In this document: piece after piece, positions 44,326-55,279 of the stretch
How the letters are laid out: every line of letters starts with the position of its first letter
Numbering within the stretch: the first letter of the stretch is position 1
Assembly: GCF_027921745.1 (NCBI RefSeq)
Contig: NC_079238.1
Span: 1,922,001-1,986,000, forward strand
DNA length: 64,000 nt
From: Schizosaccharomyces osmophilus
Lineage: Eukaryota > Ascomycota > Schizosaccharomycetes > Schizosaccharomycetales > Schizosaccharomycetaceae
Reading direction: 5' to 3'
Made by a program: the position numbers and the translations under genes
Notes under the pieces: model-generated
Told to the model about the DNA's origin: nothing
The model's input: only the letters and a program-made list of their open reading frames with translations
Databases searched by the model: none

Positions 44326-46647
44326 CTATTCATTCGAACTGAGCTCGGCCGTAAATCTTTCGCCGAGTCTTTCATTCTCCTCGATCACACTCTGGTTTTT
44401 TTTAATTCGAGCTAAAAGGTAACGAGCTCTTTCTTTCATGCCAGATTCTAAGTTCCCAAGGCCCTTTAATAGCTGTAATTCTTCCTCATCATTTCGAATA
44501 GCTGAGGTACAAAGGCCTATAATGGCATTGCATCTAGCCTGACTCATAGATGCTCGCAATATAGAGTCATTTATTAGCTGTTGAAAAGCCGTAACATACA
44601 CAGGCTTACCGGCAAATATCTTGTCAGGTCTTGCATTCACAGTAGTGATCGTAATAAGTTCGTCTTCTTCCAACGCACGAACCGCGTCGTCACAGCCTTT
44701 AAATAAAGGATCAAGCATTAATTTGTGATATGGGACATGTTCACGCTGTGATAATAGACTTATCAGGATCCATGCTTGTTCCGAAGTGTATATCGGTTTC
44801 TTATCGTTACCAAAAGATAATGAATTTGATCTTAAGAAACTTTGAAGAATATCTGAAGTGTTTTGACTAATGATACCGCCAATCGCATCAGATACACTTG
44901 AATTATTCACTTTCAGGCGTCTAGCAACATAATCTAGGTCTCGAAGTCGACCACCTATTTTAGGTAGCTGTTTCTTTAATTCTTTCTCAAGCTTCTCTGT
45001 TTGCATTTCTTCTGGTATCGAATCCAAAACATAACGTCGCGCAAGTGAGGGATCAGCATCACCTAACAGTAAAGTACGGTTTTCCCAACCGCCAACATAC
45101 TGCTCTAAAGTTTTTGTACCTCCTATATCTGGCGTTAACATTAAAACATGCACAATACCCTCTTTGACCAAATTTCCAGCCCATTCTGCGATCATGCGCT
45201 GCATTGGGTTGCTTAACTTCCGTAGTTGGAAGTTATCAAGAACAACTATCGGCAGTCTATCTGCATGAACTTCTAAATACTCTGATTCATCGAGAACATT
45301 ACTATGTTGGGTATTTTCTTGCTCCCCTAAAGCCAGCTTGCGAAGCACGGCTTGTGTAGTGCTAAGGATTTGTCGAACCTGACCTTCTGAGGACGAAACA
45401 ATTCCCGTTTTCTGACCGATAAGACCCTGGGCCGCCATATCGATCATAGAAGATAGACTATTTAAGAAACTAAATAACGGGAAATATCCCGTTTGGCTTG
45501 CCAAGGAACTCACAAACATTTCCTGACTGGTACCGGAAAATAATCTATCGCAATCGAATAATAAAACATGTTTGCGATCTCCAACCGCTCGATCTACCAG
45601 ATCACGCTTACCACTTCCTCGGGGACCTTGGACGACGATAAACGAATGCAATGCTTCGTCTAACCACTCTTGTAATTTCTCGCAGTCCTTTTCTCTTGTA
45701 GTCCATATAGGGGTTCTGTCTACTGAATCGTGATCTTGGAACGAACTAAAAACAATGTCACGGGTCTTTTTTACCAAACTGAAAAGTCTTATGTTGCGAA
45801 GTGTTTGTCCATGTACAATATTTGTCTCTACAAAGAACCTCCGTATTGGATCGAATAAAGAAGCTGTAACAACTGTTATTAAGGCAGCAATTAATGGAAT
45901 TGCAAAGCGCGGGTGAGAAACCAACCAGTCTTTGAGAGACAAAAATCGATTGGTGTGTTGGTATCGCATATGAAACTTTGTATCTTTCATTCGGGTTCCA
46001 TGCATACAATTTAAAGCAGCAGTAGCGGCCCTTAACGAGGAAAACTTTAGGATAGCACGCTCTTCAGTTACAACCTCCACAGAACGCAATTTTCCATAGT
46101 TTCGGAAAATACTGTAAAGCTTTTCCTGTGATAAATTGGGGCCTTCGAAGTTTAGGACGATTGTCCGAGCAGGAAATGCGTACAGGTCCTGTAGCCAAGG
46201 TCGTCCATGAACAATATGTGGAGTAGGGGTAGAGAAAGGATGTAGGAGTGATGTGATAGGGCGTTCTTTAAATGCTGTACGAAGGGTGGTAAATATCTGT
46301 TCAGTATCCTCAAGAGTCTCTGCATGTCGAACCTTTAAAAAAGCACCTCCATCTTGCCAACGAAAAATAATATCTTCCAGATGAAAAGAGGGAGAAGACG
46401 GAAAAGCACGCTGAATCTGGTTACGTAAATTCTTTTGAAAGAAGAACGCAGTATATCGCTGAACATTGAGGAACGTGGGTGTATTTACTAAATTATCCAA
46501 GAAGAAGAGGCATTCACTTTTATCTAGAGGGATATGGCCAATGTCATGTGCAATCAAAGAGTGCGCTGCTTTGTGAAAAAGGAAGGGCGGTTTTACCGCA
46601 CGAAAGCGATTCCCATTTCTAAACAAGGAAGAAAAGAGCAAACTCAT
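44326..46647 (-). CDS. yme2: Yme2/RNA12 mitochondrial inner-membrane protein
   Basis: A 773-residue intronless protein. The N-terminus is a basic presequence (MSLLFSSLFRNGNRFRAVK). Residues about 160-235 are an RRM (TIVLNFEGPNLSQEKLYSIF, RNYGKLRSVEVVTEERAILKF). A membrane helix lies near 245-265 (FAIPLIAALITVVTASLF). The C-terminal part is the RNA12/STAND-type P-loop domain with Walker A VVQGPRGSGKRDL near 337-349, and VVLDNFQLRK near the Walker B place. Yeast Yme2 affects mitochondrial DNA nucleoid structure and escape and anchors RNA handling at the inner membrane. It lies next to rtc6 and apc15 as in S. pombe. Confidence 0.94.
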   Translation of the reverse strand: MSLLFSSLFRNGNRFRAVKPPFLFHKAAHSLIAHDIGHIPLDKSECLFFLDNLVNTPTFLNVQRYTAFFFQKNLRNQIQRAFPSSPSFHLEDIIFRWQDGGAFLKVRHAETLEDTEQIFTTLRTAFKERPITSLLHPFSTPTPHIVHGRPWLQDLYAFPARTIVLNFEGPNLSQEKLYSIFRNYGKLRSVEVVTEERAILKFSSLRAATAALNCMHGTRMKDTKFHMRYQHTNRFLSLKDWLVSHPRFAIPLIAALITVVTASLFDPIRRFFVETNIVHGQTLRNIRLFSLVKKTRDIVFSSFQDHDSVDRTPIWTTREKDCEKLQEWLDEALHSFIVVQGPRGSGKRDLVDRAVGDRKHVLLFDCDRLFSGTSQEMFVSSLASQTGYFPLFSFLNSLSSMIDMAAQGLIGQKTGIVSSSEGQVRQILSTTQAVLRKLALGEQENTQHSNVLDESEYLEVHADRLPIVVLDNFQLRKLSNPMQRMIAEWAGNLVKEGIVHVLMLTPDIGGTKTLEQYVGGWENRTLLLGDADPSLARRYVLDSIPEEMQTEKLEKELKKQLPKIGGRLRDLDYVARRLKVNNSSVSDAIGGIISQNTSDILQSFLRSNSLSFGNDKKPIYTSEQAWILISLLSQREHVPYHKLMLDPLFKGCDDAVRALEEDELITITTVNARPDKIFAGKPVYVTAFQQLINDSILRASMSQARCNAIIGLCTSAIRNDEEELQLLKGLGNLESGMKERARYLLARIKKNQSVIEENERLGERFTAELSSNE

Positions 46648-47142
46648 ACTTCAATCTCTCAAAGCGTACTGAGCACGCCTACGCGTAAGCTTACGAATAG
46701 TAAACAACGTATATAACAAATGAATTCAGTTTATAAGTATGCCCGGATAAGCACCTTCAATGTTGAAAAATTGTAAAGCAAAGCAAAATCTAGATGATGT
46801 ATGCCCAAAACATCGTGTATCGAGGAAAGATTGTTTCGCGGTAAATTGCGCTATCCTTCGGTAAATCCAAAACATTCAACATTCGCAAAAATAAATATAA
46901 AAACAGAAAAATAGTACTAATGATAATAATAATAGTCTTGTCATGATCATGTTAGTTATAAACGAAACCCTTTCAAAACAGATCCTTTTCGTTCGTCATC
47001 AATTGGAAAGTGTGCAGCATACGAAAGGGCCCCAGTCGTGGCAGCATAAGAAGCCATCGTCAAGGAATCATTCGTAGCATCTCTTCATCACATTATGGTC
47101 TAAGAAGCATTACAAAATACCAAAAATAAAACCTGAAGGATC
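46648..47142. other. Intergenic region yme2 promoter / apc15 3' side
   Basis: About 500 bp of AT-rich sequence. Nothing recognised. Confidence 0.55.
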
Positions 47143-47586
47143 CTATCCTTGGAAATCGAAGTCACTCATTTCTTCGTAGAATTCAGAGGCATCTGCATTC
47201 GTGACGTCTGCATCCAAATCCACATCCTGCGTTTCTTGCTCATTTGGCTGAGGAAAATCATCGCTCCTCAGCTCTTCCTCATCAATTTCTGTGTCCACAT
47301 TGCCTGCCTCGGCCTCTCGCTCTCCGAGTTCTGCTTGTTCCTGCATAGTCTTATTAATCCCAATGGGCCGTATCCATTGAAAGCCATATTGCTTAATGGA
47401 AAGTTCCTTTTGTATCTAGTCAGCAATACAATGTCACGAGGAATCATACGACGTAAACAAACCCACAAACAGACGTACCTGGTTTTCAAGATTCAACTCA
47501 TCTTTTTCTAGTTCTTTCATAGACATTTCAAACGGACTATACCACAATTCATGGGCGGTAGACGCCATAAAAGACATAAACGACAT
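47143..47586 (-). CDS. apc15: Anaphase-promoting complex subunit Apc15, 2 exons
   Basis: Exons (minus) 47479-47586 and 47143-47415; 63-nt intron with the branch GCTGAC directly before the TAG acceptor. The 126-residue protein starts MSFMSFMASTAHELWYSPFE, then a short helix (MKELEKDELNLENQ) and, across the junction, QKELSIKQYGFQWIRPIGINKTM, which is the conserved core of APC15/Mnd2-type proteins. The C-terminal half is very acidic, ending DFDFQG. In the anaphase-promoting complex Apc15 promotes autoubiquitination of Cdc20 and release of the mitotic checkpoint complex. Short, acidic and partly disordered, it would be easy to miss without the intron. Confidence 0.87.
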
Positions 47587-47622
47587 TGTTTACTTGATGG
47601 CTGCTGTCGTATTTGTGTTCGC

Positions 47623-47645
47623 GGCATGCCATGGCATGGCATGCC
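47623..47645. repeat. 23-bp perfect palindrome near apc15 start
   Basis: GGCATGCCATG and CATGGCATGCC are perfect 11-bp inverted repeats separated by one G, built from overlapping GGCATGCC and CCATGG palindromes. It lies 37-59 bp before the apc15 ATG. It may be a binding site for a dimeric factor or a cruciform-capable sequence; no such motif is known to me. Confidence 0.9.
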
Positions 47646-48317
47646 TAGAATATGAGTTTGTTGCTTTGGCAACACCATGATGGAGTCATGATATGTAAAC
47701 AAACGAAATATAAACAAGAAAAAAATAAACAATAGCTAATGATCAATATATCATTTCATGTCTGTATATATGACTGGAAAATCTCATACGAAATATTTGA
47801 TTCAAGCGAATTTTCAAATCCCATTGAATGTTTCCTAGACGATACCATTTCGACGTAAATGTGTTGGTACATAATTTAAATAGCAAGGATAATACTTTAT
47901 GACTAGTCGCGTATATTCCTTTGAAAAATGACTGTCAATTAGAATTTGAATTTCATTACGATTGAATATAACAAGCATCTAAAAAGAAATGCTACCTTCT
48001 TTTGCAAAGGCCTACAATTTTCAACAGAATGAATCCTTTCTACGAACCTGATGAATTATGAGCAGAGCAGGCAGAAAACAAACTCTATAAAAACCAAAAA
48101 TAAAAAAATTATCTTAAATGTTGCTAAAACTTCTAATTTTGTATTTTCCTCTTAAGAGACTGTTATGTTTACATTCCATCAAATCCCATTTAGCAAACTT
48201 TATCAATGAGTGCTTTAGGTTGCGCTTTTCTTTGTTTACCGCGTTCTTTTTTCTATAAGTTGCCTTTTACGATCGGAATCGTACAACGCAAACTTACACC
48301 TAACCTAAACAGAAAAG

Positions 48318-48325
48318 CAGTCACG
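48318..48325 (+). promoter_or_regulatory. HomolD-like box of rpl43
   Basis: CAGTCACG differs from the HomolD consensus CAGTCACA at the last base and lies 60-67 bp before the rpl43 ATG. The preceding CACCTAACCTAAA (about 48297-48309) resembles HomolE. Spacing is the same as at rpl26. Confidence 0.75.
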
Positions 48326-48384
48326 GATGGGATGCGAAACAGTTGAAACATACAAGACCGCAAATTAAATCTGACAACAACACA

Positions 48385-48763
48385 ATGACCAAGCGTACTA
48401 AAAAGGTCGGTGTCACTGGCAAGTACGGTGTTCGCTACGGTGCATCTTTGCGTCGTGATGTCCGTAAGATTGAAGTTCAACAACACGCTCGTTACCAATG
48501 CGCTTTCTGCGGACGTAACACTGTAAGACGCAGTGCTGCTGGTATGTAAAATTGATATTCGCTGGTGGGATCCTTATAATGTTTGGGCATTCTACATAGC
48601 CAAATTCGGGGAACTATAGCTAACTCATAATTAAGGTATTTGGAACTGCAAAGGCAAGGCTTGTGGAAAGGCCATGGCCGGTGGTGCTTGGACCGTTACT
48701 ACTCCTGCTGCTACTAGCGCCCGCTCTACCATTCGCAGATTACGTGAAATGGTCGAAGTTTAA
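48385..48763 (+). CDS. rpl43: 60S ribosomal protein L43 (eL43, L37A), 2 exons
   Basis: Exons 48385-48541 and 48636-48763; 94-nt intron (GTATGT, GCTAAC branch, AAG acceptor). The 94-residue protein starts [19 protein letters not shown]; the zinc ribbon cysteines are CAFC near 39-42 and C57/C62 in [12 protein letters not shown], the splice falling just before WNCKGK. It is the eukaryotic L37a protein of the large subunit, near the E-site. S. pombe has two copies; this position next to ucp8 suggests the rpl4302 copy, from memory. Confidence 0.97.
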
Positions 48764-48853
48764 ATGCCAAAAGTGTTATATTGTTTTTATCTATTGCGAG
48801 CTAAGCAAAATATTTATCGCCTAGAAAATGATTAGTAGGTGAAATGAAACAAC

Positions 48854-51261
48854 TTATTGTATATACTTCAGCTATTCAGTAGAGAACAACGTAGCTCAAG
48901 CTCTTAAACATACCTCGTTTGCATCATAGTTAACTGCCGTCAAGGCAATAAGGCTTTTATCTTTGGGGAAACCCATAGATAGTAGTTCCTGTAGAATTTC
49001 AGACTTTCTATTGTCATGCGTTCCACCGCCCGTTGCTTGCGGATTGCGGCGTCCATCTTGGCTTTCAACAGCATGATAAGGAGGCACTTGGTTGGATGGA
49101 GCATTCGGGTGAACTGAAGAACTCATAGACGATCTCGTAGAGCTTTTAGGAGCGGAATGAGCGGAAGCAAAAGATGGCTGAGCTCTCTGGTCACGAGCAG
49201 CTTCAGGAAGTAAAACTGGTGAATTAACACCACTTGTGGCATTTGGACTTGGTGCATCCACGAGAACTTCGTCTATTTTGCTTCGTAGTTGTTTTAATTC
49301 TTTAATAAGCTGTCTCTTATCCATCGTAAGTGACCCGACTTGAGCACTAAGCTGCTGATTGGTCATTAGGTTTCGGGAAATTGATTGTTGGGTGGTTTCT
49401 TTCAATTGAGAGATTTCATTCAATTCATCACGAAGACGCTGAACATGCAATCTCTGTTGATGAGCGCCAGATTCAATTCTATCATGGCTTTGTTGAATCG
49501 TTTCTAAAGTGAATTTAGAAGAATTGATTTGCTTCTGCAAATCATCAATTTCTGCAGGGTCAACCGCAGCTTCCTTCGGTTCCTCTTTTGCGAAAGACTT
49601 TTCCGGTTTAATTGTATGTACGGATGGTAAATTCATAAAGTTCGCATGCTCTTGCTGAGAAAAAGTTGTAGAAGCGGGTGGATGGTCAGTTTGAGGATCT
49701 GTTGTCCAGTTCGCGTGAGATGGTTGAAAGTTTCTTTCATCAAAGTCGTTCTCCAAGGTAGGGTTATTAGCCTCAGCTACTTCTTTCGTAGGCTCAGGCA
49801 CATAGAAGGTCTTGTCACCACCCGGAACTAGATTTTCAATTGTTTGGTCAAGTGTCGGAAGAGATACATAGTTTTCGGGTTCATTCGTTGGATTACTATC
49901 AAAGTGTGAAGACTCGGCAGATTCACGCACAAAGTTGGAAGGATGCTCTTCTTCGTCTTTCGAAACATTGGTATTTTCAAACATCCCCGAAGAAATCGGG
50001 GGATATTCAGCAAGTGGACTTGCGTCAGAAGAGGATTCATCTTTGCTTGGGAATGTGCTTTGTTCCCCAGAACCTGACGAGACTATGCTATCCAAAGATT
50101 GGCCAGTAAGTCTTAATTTAATGATTTGCATAGCAATGAGAAATTCGGCTTTCACAATAAAACCTTTATCATCCTTATCAGCAATTTCCCATATTCTGGC
50201 AAGCTCATCAGGATCAAGTCGAGATGCCATGAAAAAGGGAACGGCTTCATCTCCAGTTATAAAGCCTTTATTTTGATCGTCAATTTTAATAAAGAGTTTA
50301 GAAAAGTTTTCTCGATCTTCTGGTTCTATAAATTTACCAACGAAATCTAATGAGTGACTTTTGGATTCTTCTGGTGAAGAAATTGAAGGAATACTTGAAC
50401 CAGATTTGCTATAGTCTGTTTCCTGCTTCGATTCGGGAACAACATCATTCCCATAAAAAGGTTCAGTATTGGCAGAGGAGGATAAGGCATCACTCTTCGC
50501 TGAGTCAACAACATAAGAAGGAAGCGACCTGGGTAAGTGGACAAGATTATACTTTTTGCAAAGCATAATCAAATGCTTAGCAATGACATATTGCTCGACT
50601 CTCAGATAGCCAACATGTCCTGAATCTGCCAGATTCCAAATCTGAGCCAACACCGTCGTAGAAAGCCCCGATTGAAGAAACAGTGGTTTAGCAATGGAGC
50701 TAGGCATAAGGCTTGAATCTACTCTATCTTCAATTTTATCCATATGCTCTTGAAATTCATTTTCAGATTCGGATCGTAGATGCGGATCCACAAGTTGACG
50801 GAATGGGCTAAGATCCGTCGTATGATCTGAAGTTGGAAGGTTTGTTAACTCATCCTCATGAGGAAATAAAGGAGGAGTGCCAGCTTGTTCGATAGTTAAA
50901 AGTCCGTTCGAAAAATCATTACTTACCTTTCGACACGTCCAGGTCCCGTAATGGTACACCCTTTTGAGCTTGCGCTACAAAGCGAAGGCAAGCGTAAGCT
51001 TGGTTTCGGGTGAAGTAGCCTTTGTCTTCTTCATCGCAAAAGTCCCAAATCTGTAAAACCGTGTTAATATGGGCACCTGATTGTTAACTGTCATTGATTT
51101 GTACATACTTTTGCTAAAGTTTTTTGCGGAAGTTCAAATTTGATAAGGAAAGGGCCGATGACTGACCCCGGAAAGCAATTTGTGTCTTCGACCGGTAAAG
51201 TCTGGAGCATTTCATCAAATGCCTGTTGCTCCGTAGGTGTTAATTGCACAGGAGGCATCAT
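48854..51261 (-). CDS. ucp8: Ucp8 EH/UBA-domain endocytic protein (Ede1-like), 4 exons
   Basis: Exons (minus) 51109-51261, 50927-51050, 48914-50883 and 48854-48871; introns of 58, 43 and 42 nt. The 754-residue model has three EH domains: residues 1-75 (PPVQLTPTEQQAFDEMLQ; KIWDFCDEEDKGYFTRNQAY across the first junction), about 115-200 (LAQIWNLADSGHVGYL) and about 250-330 (with EF-hand loops DDQNKGFITGDE and DKDDKGFIVKAE). A coiled coil (about 500-600) and a C-terminal UBA (GFPKDKSLIALTAVNYDANE) follow. The last exon is only 18 nt (LKYIQ, stop); otherwise the frame stops just after the GTATGT donor. Ede1-like proteins initiate endocytic patches and bind ubiquitin. A further 5' exon before MMPPVQ cannot be excluded. 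Confidence 0.88.
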
Positions 51262-52049
51262 ATTTAAAATATCAATGGACGACACGTAGAATCTACAATG
51301 TAAAAGTAGAAATTAATAATATGCAAGAAAGCTTTGTGGATGGTAACACATAAAGTGTTTGATACAACACGCGAATATTGTTTAGACAGCCTGGTTTGTC
51401 TACAGATACTTTCGTTCGATAATTTGATTTATACGTTCTTTTAAATTCAGTCCTTGAGTGATGTGAATCGAGCTATGCGAGACGTGAATTGAAACTAAAT
51501 GTTAGGTGTTTCCGTGAATGAAAAGATTCGGAATCAAGTCAAACACAATGTATAGTAATCGAATATAAAGAAAAAACCAAAGAAGAATATCAAAAAACTC
51601 ACACTTTCGTTCTGTACTTACGACAATTTCTGCTGCGTAGTGGTTAGAATGTATGCATACGTCAAGGATACACGACTCGGTTTAAATCATTATATATGAG
51701 AATGAAAGAGGAATGCTGCTTAATCGAACAGTAAGATGAGATTAATTAAAAATAAAATAAAATTTAACAAAAACAAAAATAAAACTTATTTATTCAACTA
51801 TAAGTTTATAACACAATTAGAAATGAGGAACCGCGATTATGATTCCAAGAGAAGTAACCGGTACTAAGAAGCCAATATTCTTGTTGTGCGTAGTGTAAAA
51901 AGTAAAAGGCTGTTTCTGTTTATCTTCACCTGGCTGCGTTTCATTTGGCTCAATCTTGTGTTCTTTAAAATATAACTTTCAATACTTGAAAGATAGAGGA
52001 ACACAGCCATTTCCTGACATTCATCACCAGCGAAATATGTTATCCTTTT
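51262..52049. other. Intergenic region ucp8 / small ORF
   Basis: About 790 bp. It contains the tRNA-like relic at about 51625-51695, described separately. No other feature recognised. Confidence 0.5.
51625..51695 (+). pseudogene. tRNA-like relic (decayed)
   Basis: The string TAGTGGTTAGAATG resembles a tRNA D-loop/A-box and GGTTTAAATC, 39 nt after it, resembles a B-box with one change from GGTTCAAATC. A 5-bp anticodon-type stem TGTAT (51650-51654) / ATACA (51668-51672) is present, but its loop is 13 nt and no acceptor or T-stem pairing can be found. It therefore looks like a decayed tRNA-derived sequence, or a chance match. Isotype cannot be assigned. Confidence 0.3.
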
Positions 52050-52265
52050 TTAAAGCGTCAAAAACTCCTTGAAATGGCTTTCCATGTGAGAGATGTTGTT
52101 CAACAGAAAGTAGATAAAGTATGCTGCACTAAGTAAGTCATGCCCTTCCCAGTTTGATAAAACATTTGAAGGATACAATTCGTGTTTCAAAATATTAAGA
52201 AAAGATGTGTTGGAGTGCTGATGGGCTATCCACGAATCCGTTGGATTTTCCCAACTGACACTCAT
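52050..52265 (-). CDS. Small conserved-looking hypothetical protein (71 aa)
   Basis: A 71-residue frame from the ATG at 52265 (MSVSWENPTDSWIAHQHSNT start). It is helical in character, with mixed polar and aromatic residues and a mildly hydrophobic stretch LLSAAYFIYFLLNN near 48-61, not low-complexity. It is divergent from arm1, 62 bp away, so both genes would share a very short promoter. I recognise no family. It has proper codon use for this genome, but small size leaves the possibility of a chance frame. Confidence 0.5.
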   Translation of the reverse strand: MSVSWENPTDSWIAHQHSNTSFLNILKHELYPSNVLSNWEGHDLLSAAYFIYFLLNNISHMESHFKEFLTL

Positions 52266-52327
52266 TTTCACTACCGCGTCTCTCTTTGATAGACCGAACT
52301 TTTGGAGTATTGATTTCTAAGTGATCA

Positions 52328-55279
52328 ATGATGCGTCGCAGTGGAAGTAAAGAATCTACTGTTGTATGTTAATTTCTTCCAGCAAAGGAAAAACTTGTAC
52401 ATTAACTGTTTGACTAGGTTTACTCTGCTCTTTCTTTGGCACAATCCGGTCGCGGTTCTGAGGCTATTGCTCTCTTAGAGCCATTAAAGTCGACTGTTAT
52501 TAGTAGCCTAGATTTAATTGATATAATCCAGGCTGTATATGAGGATCAAAAACGAGGTATGTTGAATATTCGAAAAAGGTACTTTCTCTATAACATCATT
52601 CATGTCTTTCGCACAAAGAACAATCCTAAGTTAGAAATACATGTTTAAAGAATATGTAGAGCTAGCGAAAGAAAAAGATCCTGTCTTGCTGTTTGATTTG
52701 TGAGAGTAAAACTTGAGAAATATTTCTAGAGAAAATAACCTGAAAGATATTTTTGCTAACTTAGAGCATTACAGGAGAAGAATCTTTTCAGTTTTGGGAA
52801 AAATTTCTTCAAGTTCATGGCAAAAATGAAAAAAACTTATCAGCCTATTTCAAGGCTGCAGTGAGGACAAAGAGCTTTAGTCACCAAAGAAAGGTATACT
52901 TTTTTTTAATTTACTATGTGATACTAAACATTTTTTTAGGCCGCTGTCGAACTGCAAAAGCTGTTTCCTTCACGCCAACACACTATGTGGGTTCTTTCCT
53001 CTCTGTATATGTTATGCAAACGCTCAGAAAATGAGTTGGAGAAGCGCTTATTGAAAGCACTTGCCGAAAAGACAGCAAGCATTACGTTTTCCGAACCATC
53101 CGGACGCATAGATTCTTGTGAACAATGTCATCTTTTCCTGGACATACTTACATTGGTCGAGAAAAAAAACGATGCTGTGGAACTACTTTTGGATGAAAAA
53201 ACGCAGAAATTTATAGAGGCTGATGCTGACCTGCTTCTTCGAAAACTTCAACTTCTCGCTGACTGCGAGCGCTGGGACACCTTGTTTTCCGTTGCTTCCA
53301 AGTGTTTCCAAGATGATGGAAATATCGACTGGAAAGTTTGCAAGGCTCTTCTAGACTGCTCCACTCACGACAAACAAAAGTAAGCATATTTGATGCCATT
53401 ATGAATATAAGCTAATTCAAGTAAAGAATCAAACCTGTTCAGGAGCTTTCTCACAGTGCCTTAACTACTTCTCACTCTCAGAGAAACCTCCATCTTCTTT
53501 GGATCCATTTTACATCTCAATTCCTAAACGATGAACTCTTTAACGCAATTTTGAACTACGTTTTAAAGATGTACGCCAAACCCATTGTTTTTGAAGACAT
53601 AGTACCTTTTCTGCAGAAATTGAGTAACGAATCCAAAGCCCAATTGCTAAAGAGTTTTTCCATCGAAAGTTTGCCAGAAGCTAGCAAGGTAATCCCATTA
53701 CATTTGCATACGCAAATTAGTGCTAACATTTTTTTTTAGTCTCAAAAAATTGACAAGCTAGTCGCTAAGGTTTTGTTCCTTAAAATCAGATTTTTCTGTT
53801 TTGAATCTTTCGCTGAGAAAAACGTAACTGACTTTTTGCAAGACTGCTTCAACGTTTATCAGGAGGGCTTGTCTTTGAGTGATGATATATTGCCTACAGA
53901 TTTTACTCACGGATATGAGGCTTTGCTGCTGGCTGTCCATGCACTCATATACTTTAAGGACTATGCATCTTTGCCAAGTGGGGTAATGCAAGGGATTATT
54001 TTTGATGCTATCTGTTTATTAGAGAAAGGTCTTACGAGCAACCTTCATAACTTCCACTTAAAGCTTCCTTTGATTCGTTTGTATTTGCTCTTGGACGGGG
54101 GATTTCCTGCTGCTTGCAAAATTTATGATACTATGTCTATCAAACAAGTTCAGAATGATACTTTGGATCATTATCTCTTGACAAGAGCGACTACACATTT
54201 TCCTTCAAACTTGTCTGCTCAATACATAAATGCGAGTATGCGAATTTATGCTTCGAATGAATTTGAAACTCCAGAAATGATTTCCAACGCGTATGAGGAG
54301 GATGCTTACTCGCAGATTGAGGATATGTGTCAATTCCGCTCACGTCTTGACCACAGCATGTGGAAAAGTATCGTGTTAGTAGAGCGGGCTAGGTGTTATT
54401 ATTTAAACAACTACAAAGCTCCTCAACAATATTTACCCAAATGCTCGAATCCAAAAGACAATCGAGATCTGGAAGTCTTTGTTAATTATGCCTCTCCAAA
54501 GTTCCCTACTGCTGAATATATGTTAAGAAACGCTCCTCTTCCATCCACCGCTTGGGTCCATTTGTTTGTGATAGGACACATGCTTGTACAAGAGGACATC
54601 GTGAATGGAAGATGGGAAGTAGCAGGATCTCATGTTAAGGAAATGGAATCTATTCGCGATAACAATAGGTTGGAAGAACAGCTGACCTCCGAAGAAATAA
54701 AGCACGTGAATCTTTTGATCCTACTCGGTAACTTGAGCTTGACCATTACTTCCGATAGCTACGATAAATCGAAACTGGAGGAAATTTCTGCATTGACTCA
54801 TTCTTTAGAATACGAAAACAGCACTTCCCTTGCTGTAATTACAAAGCAGACTGAAGTACGTAACATCGTGTGAATAAAGAAAACTAACAGTCGATAGATT
54901 TTGAATGATTTAATCACCTGTCTCAACAGCTTCGTTTTTCATGTTTCTTCCTCCAAGAAAAAAGAATTCATGAGGGAATATCAAGCTATAAAAAATGTGG
55001 TTAATTCAAAACTCGGTAGTATAACCTCCGTGTCAAAGTATAAAAAGAAAAACGCTCGAAAGCTTGTGTCTGAGTTGTTAAGTCACTCCTGGCTTAATAA
55101 ATCGTCTTTACAACAGGTATGTTTTGATAGTATTTATTGAAATTATTAGGCGCTAATCATTTTTATTGTAGCTACCTTTTGACCAAAAATTTGCCAAGCA
55201 AATTATGGAGAGTATGATAGATTCATTTACTCAGACGGGAGATGCTGTTGGAAAGCTCTCGAAATTTGTGAAATTTTAG
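52328..55279 (+). CDS. arm1: NatB N-acetyltransferase auxiliary subunit Arm1 (Naa25/Mdm20), 8 exons
   Basis: Exons 52328-52363, 52418-52556, 52775-52893, 52940-53379, 53427-53688, 53740-54855, 54898-55116 and 55172-55279, 812 residues. Joining exons 2 and 3 gives IIQAVYEDQKRGEESFQFWE, matching the Naa25 TPR region, although the intron removed is 218 nt, long for this genome. The product is an alpha-helical TPR solenoid (AAVELQKLFPSRQHTMWVLS, LSRATTHFP-type repeats) with a charged C-terminus. It anchors the catalytic Naa20 subunit on ribosomes, forming NatB, which acetylates Met-Asp/Glu/Asn N-termini, including tropomyosin, so it affects actin cables and cytokinesis. The first exon (MMRRSGSKESTV) and the acceptor of exon 5 are the least certain parts; an alternative acceptor near 53455 is also in frame. 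Confidence 0.86.

Larger units (their letters stand above)
47587..48384. other. Divergent region apc15 / rpl43
   Basis: About 800 bp. It holds a 23-bp perfect palindrome (47623-47645), a forkhead-like GTAAACAAAC near 47694 and the rpl43 promoter elements near 48296-48325. No gene recognised. Confidence 0.55.
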
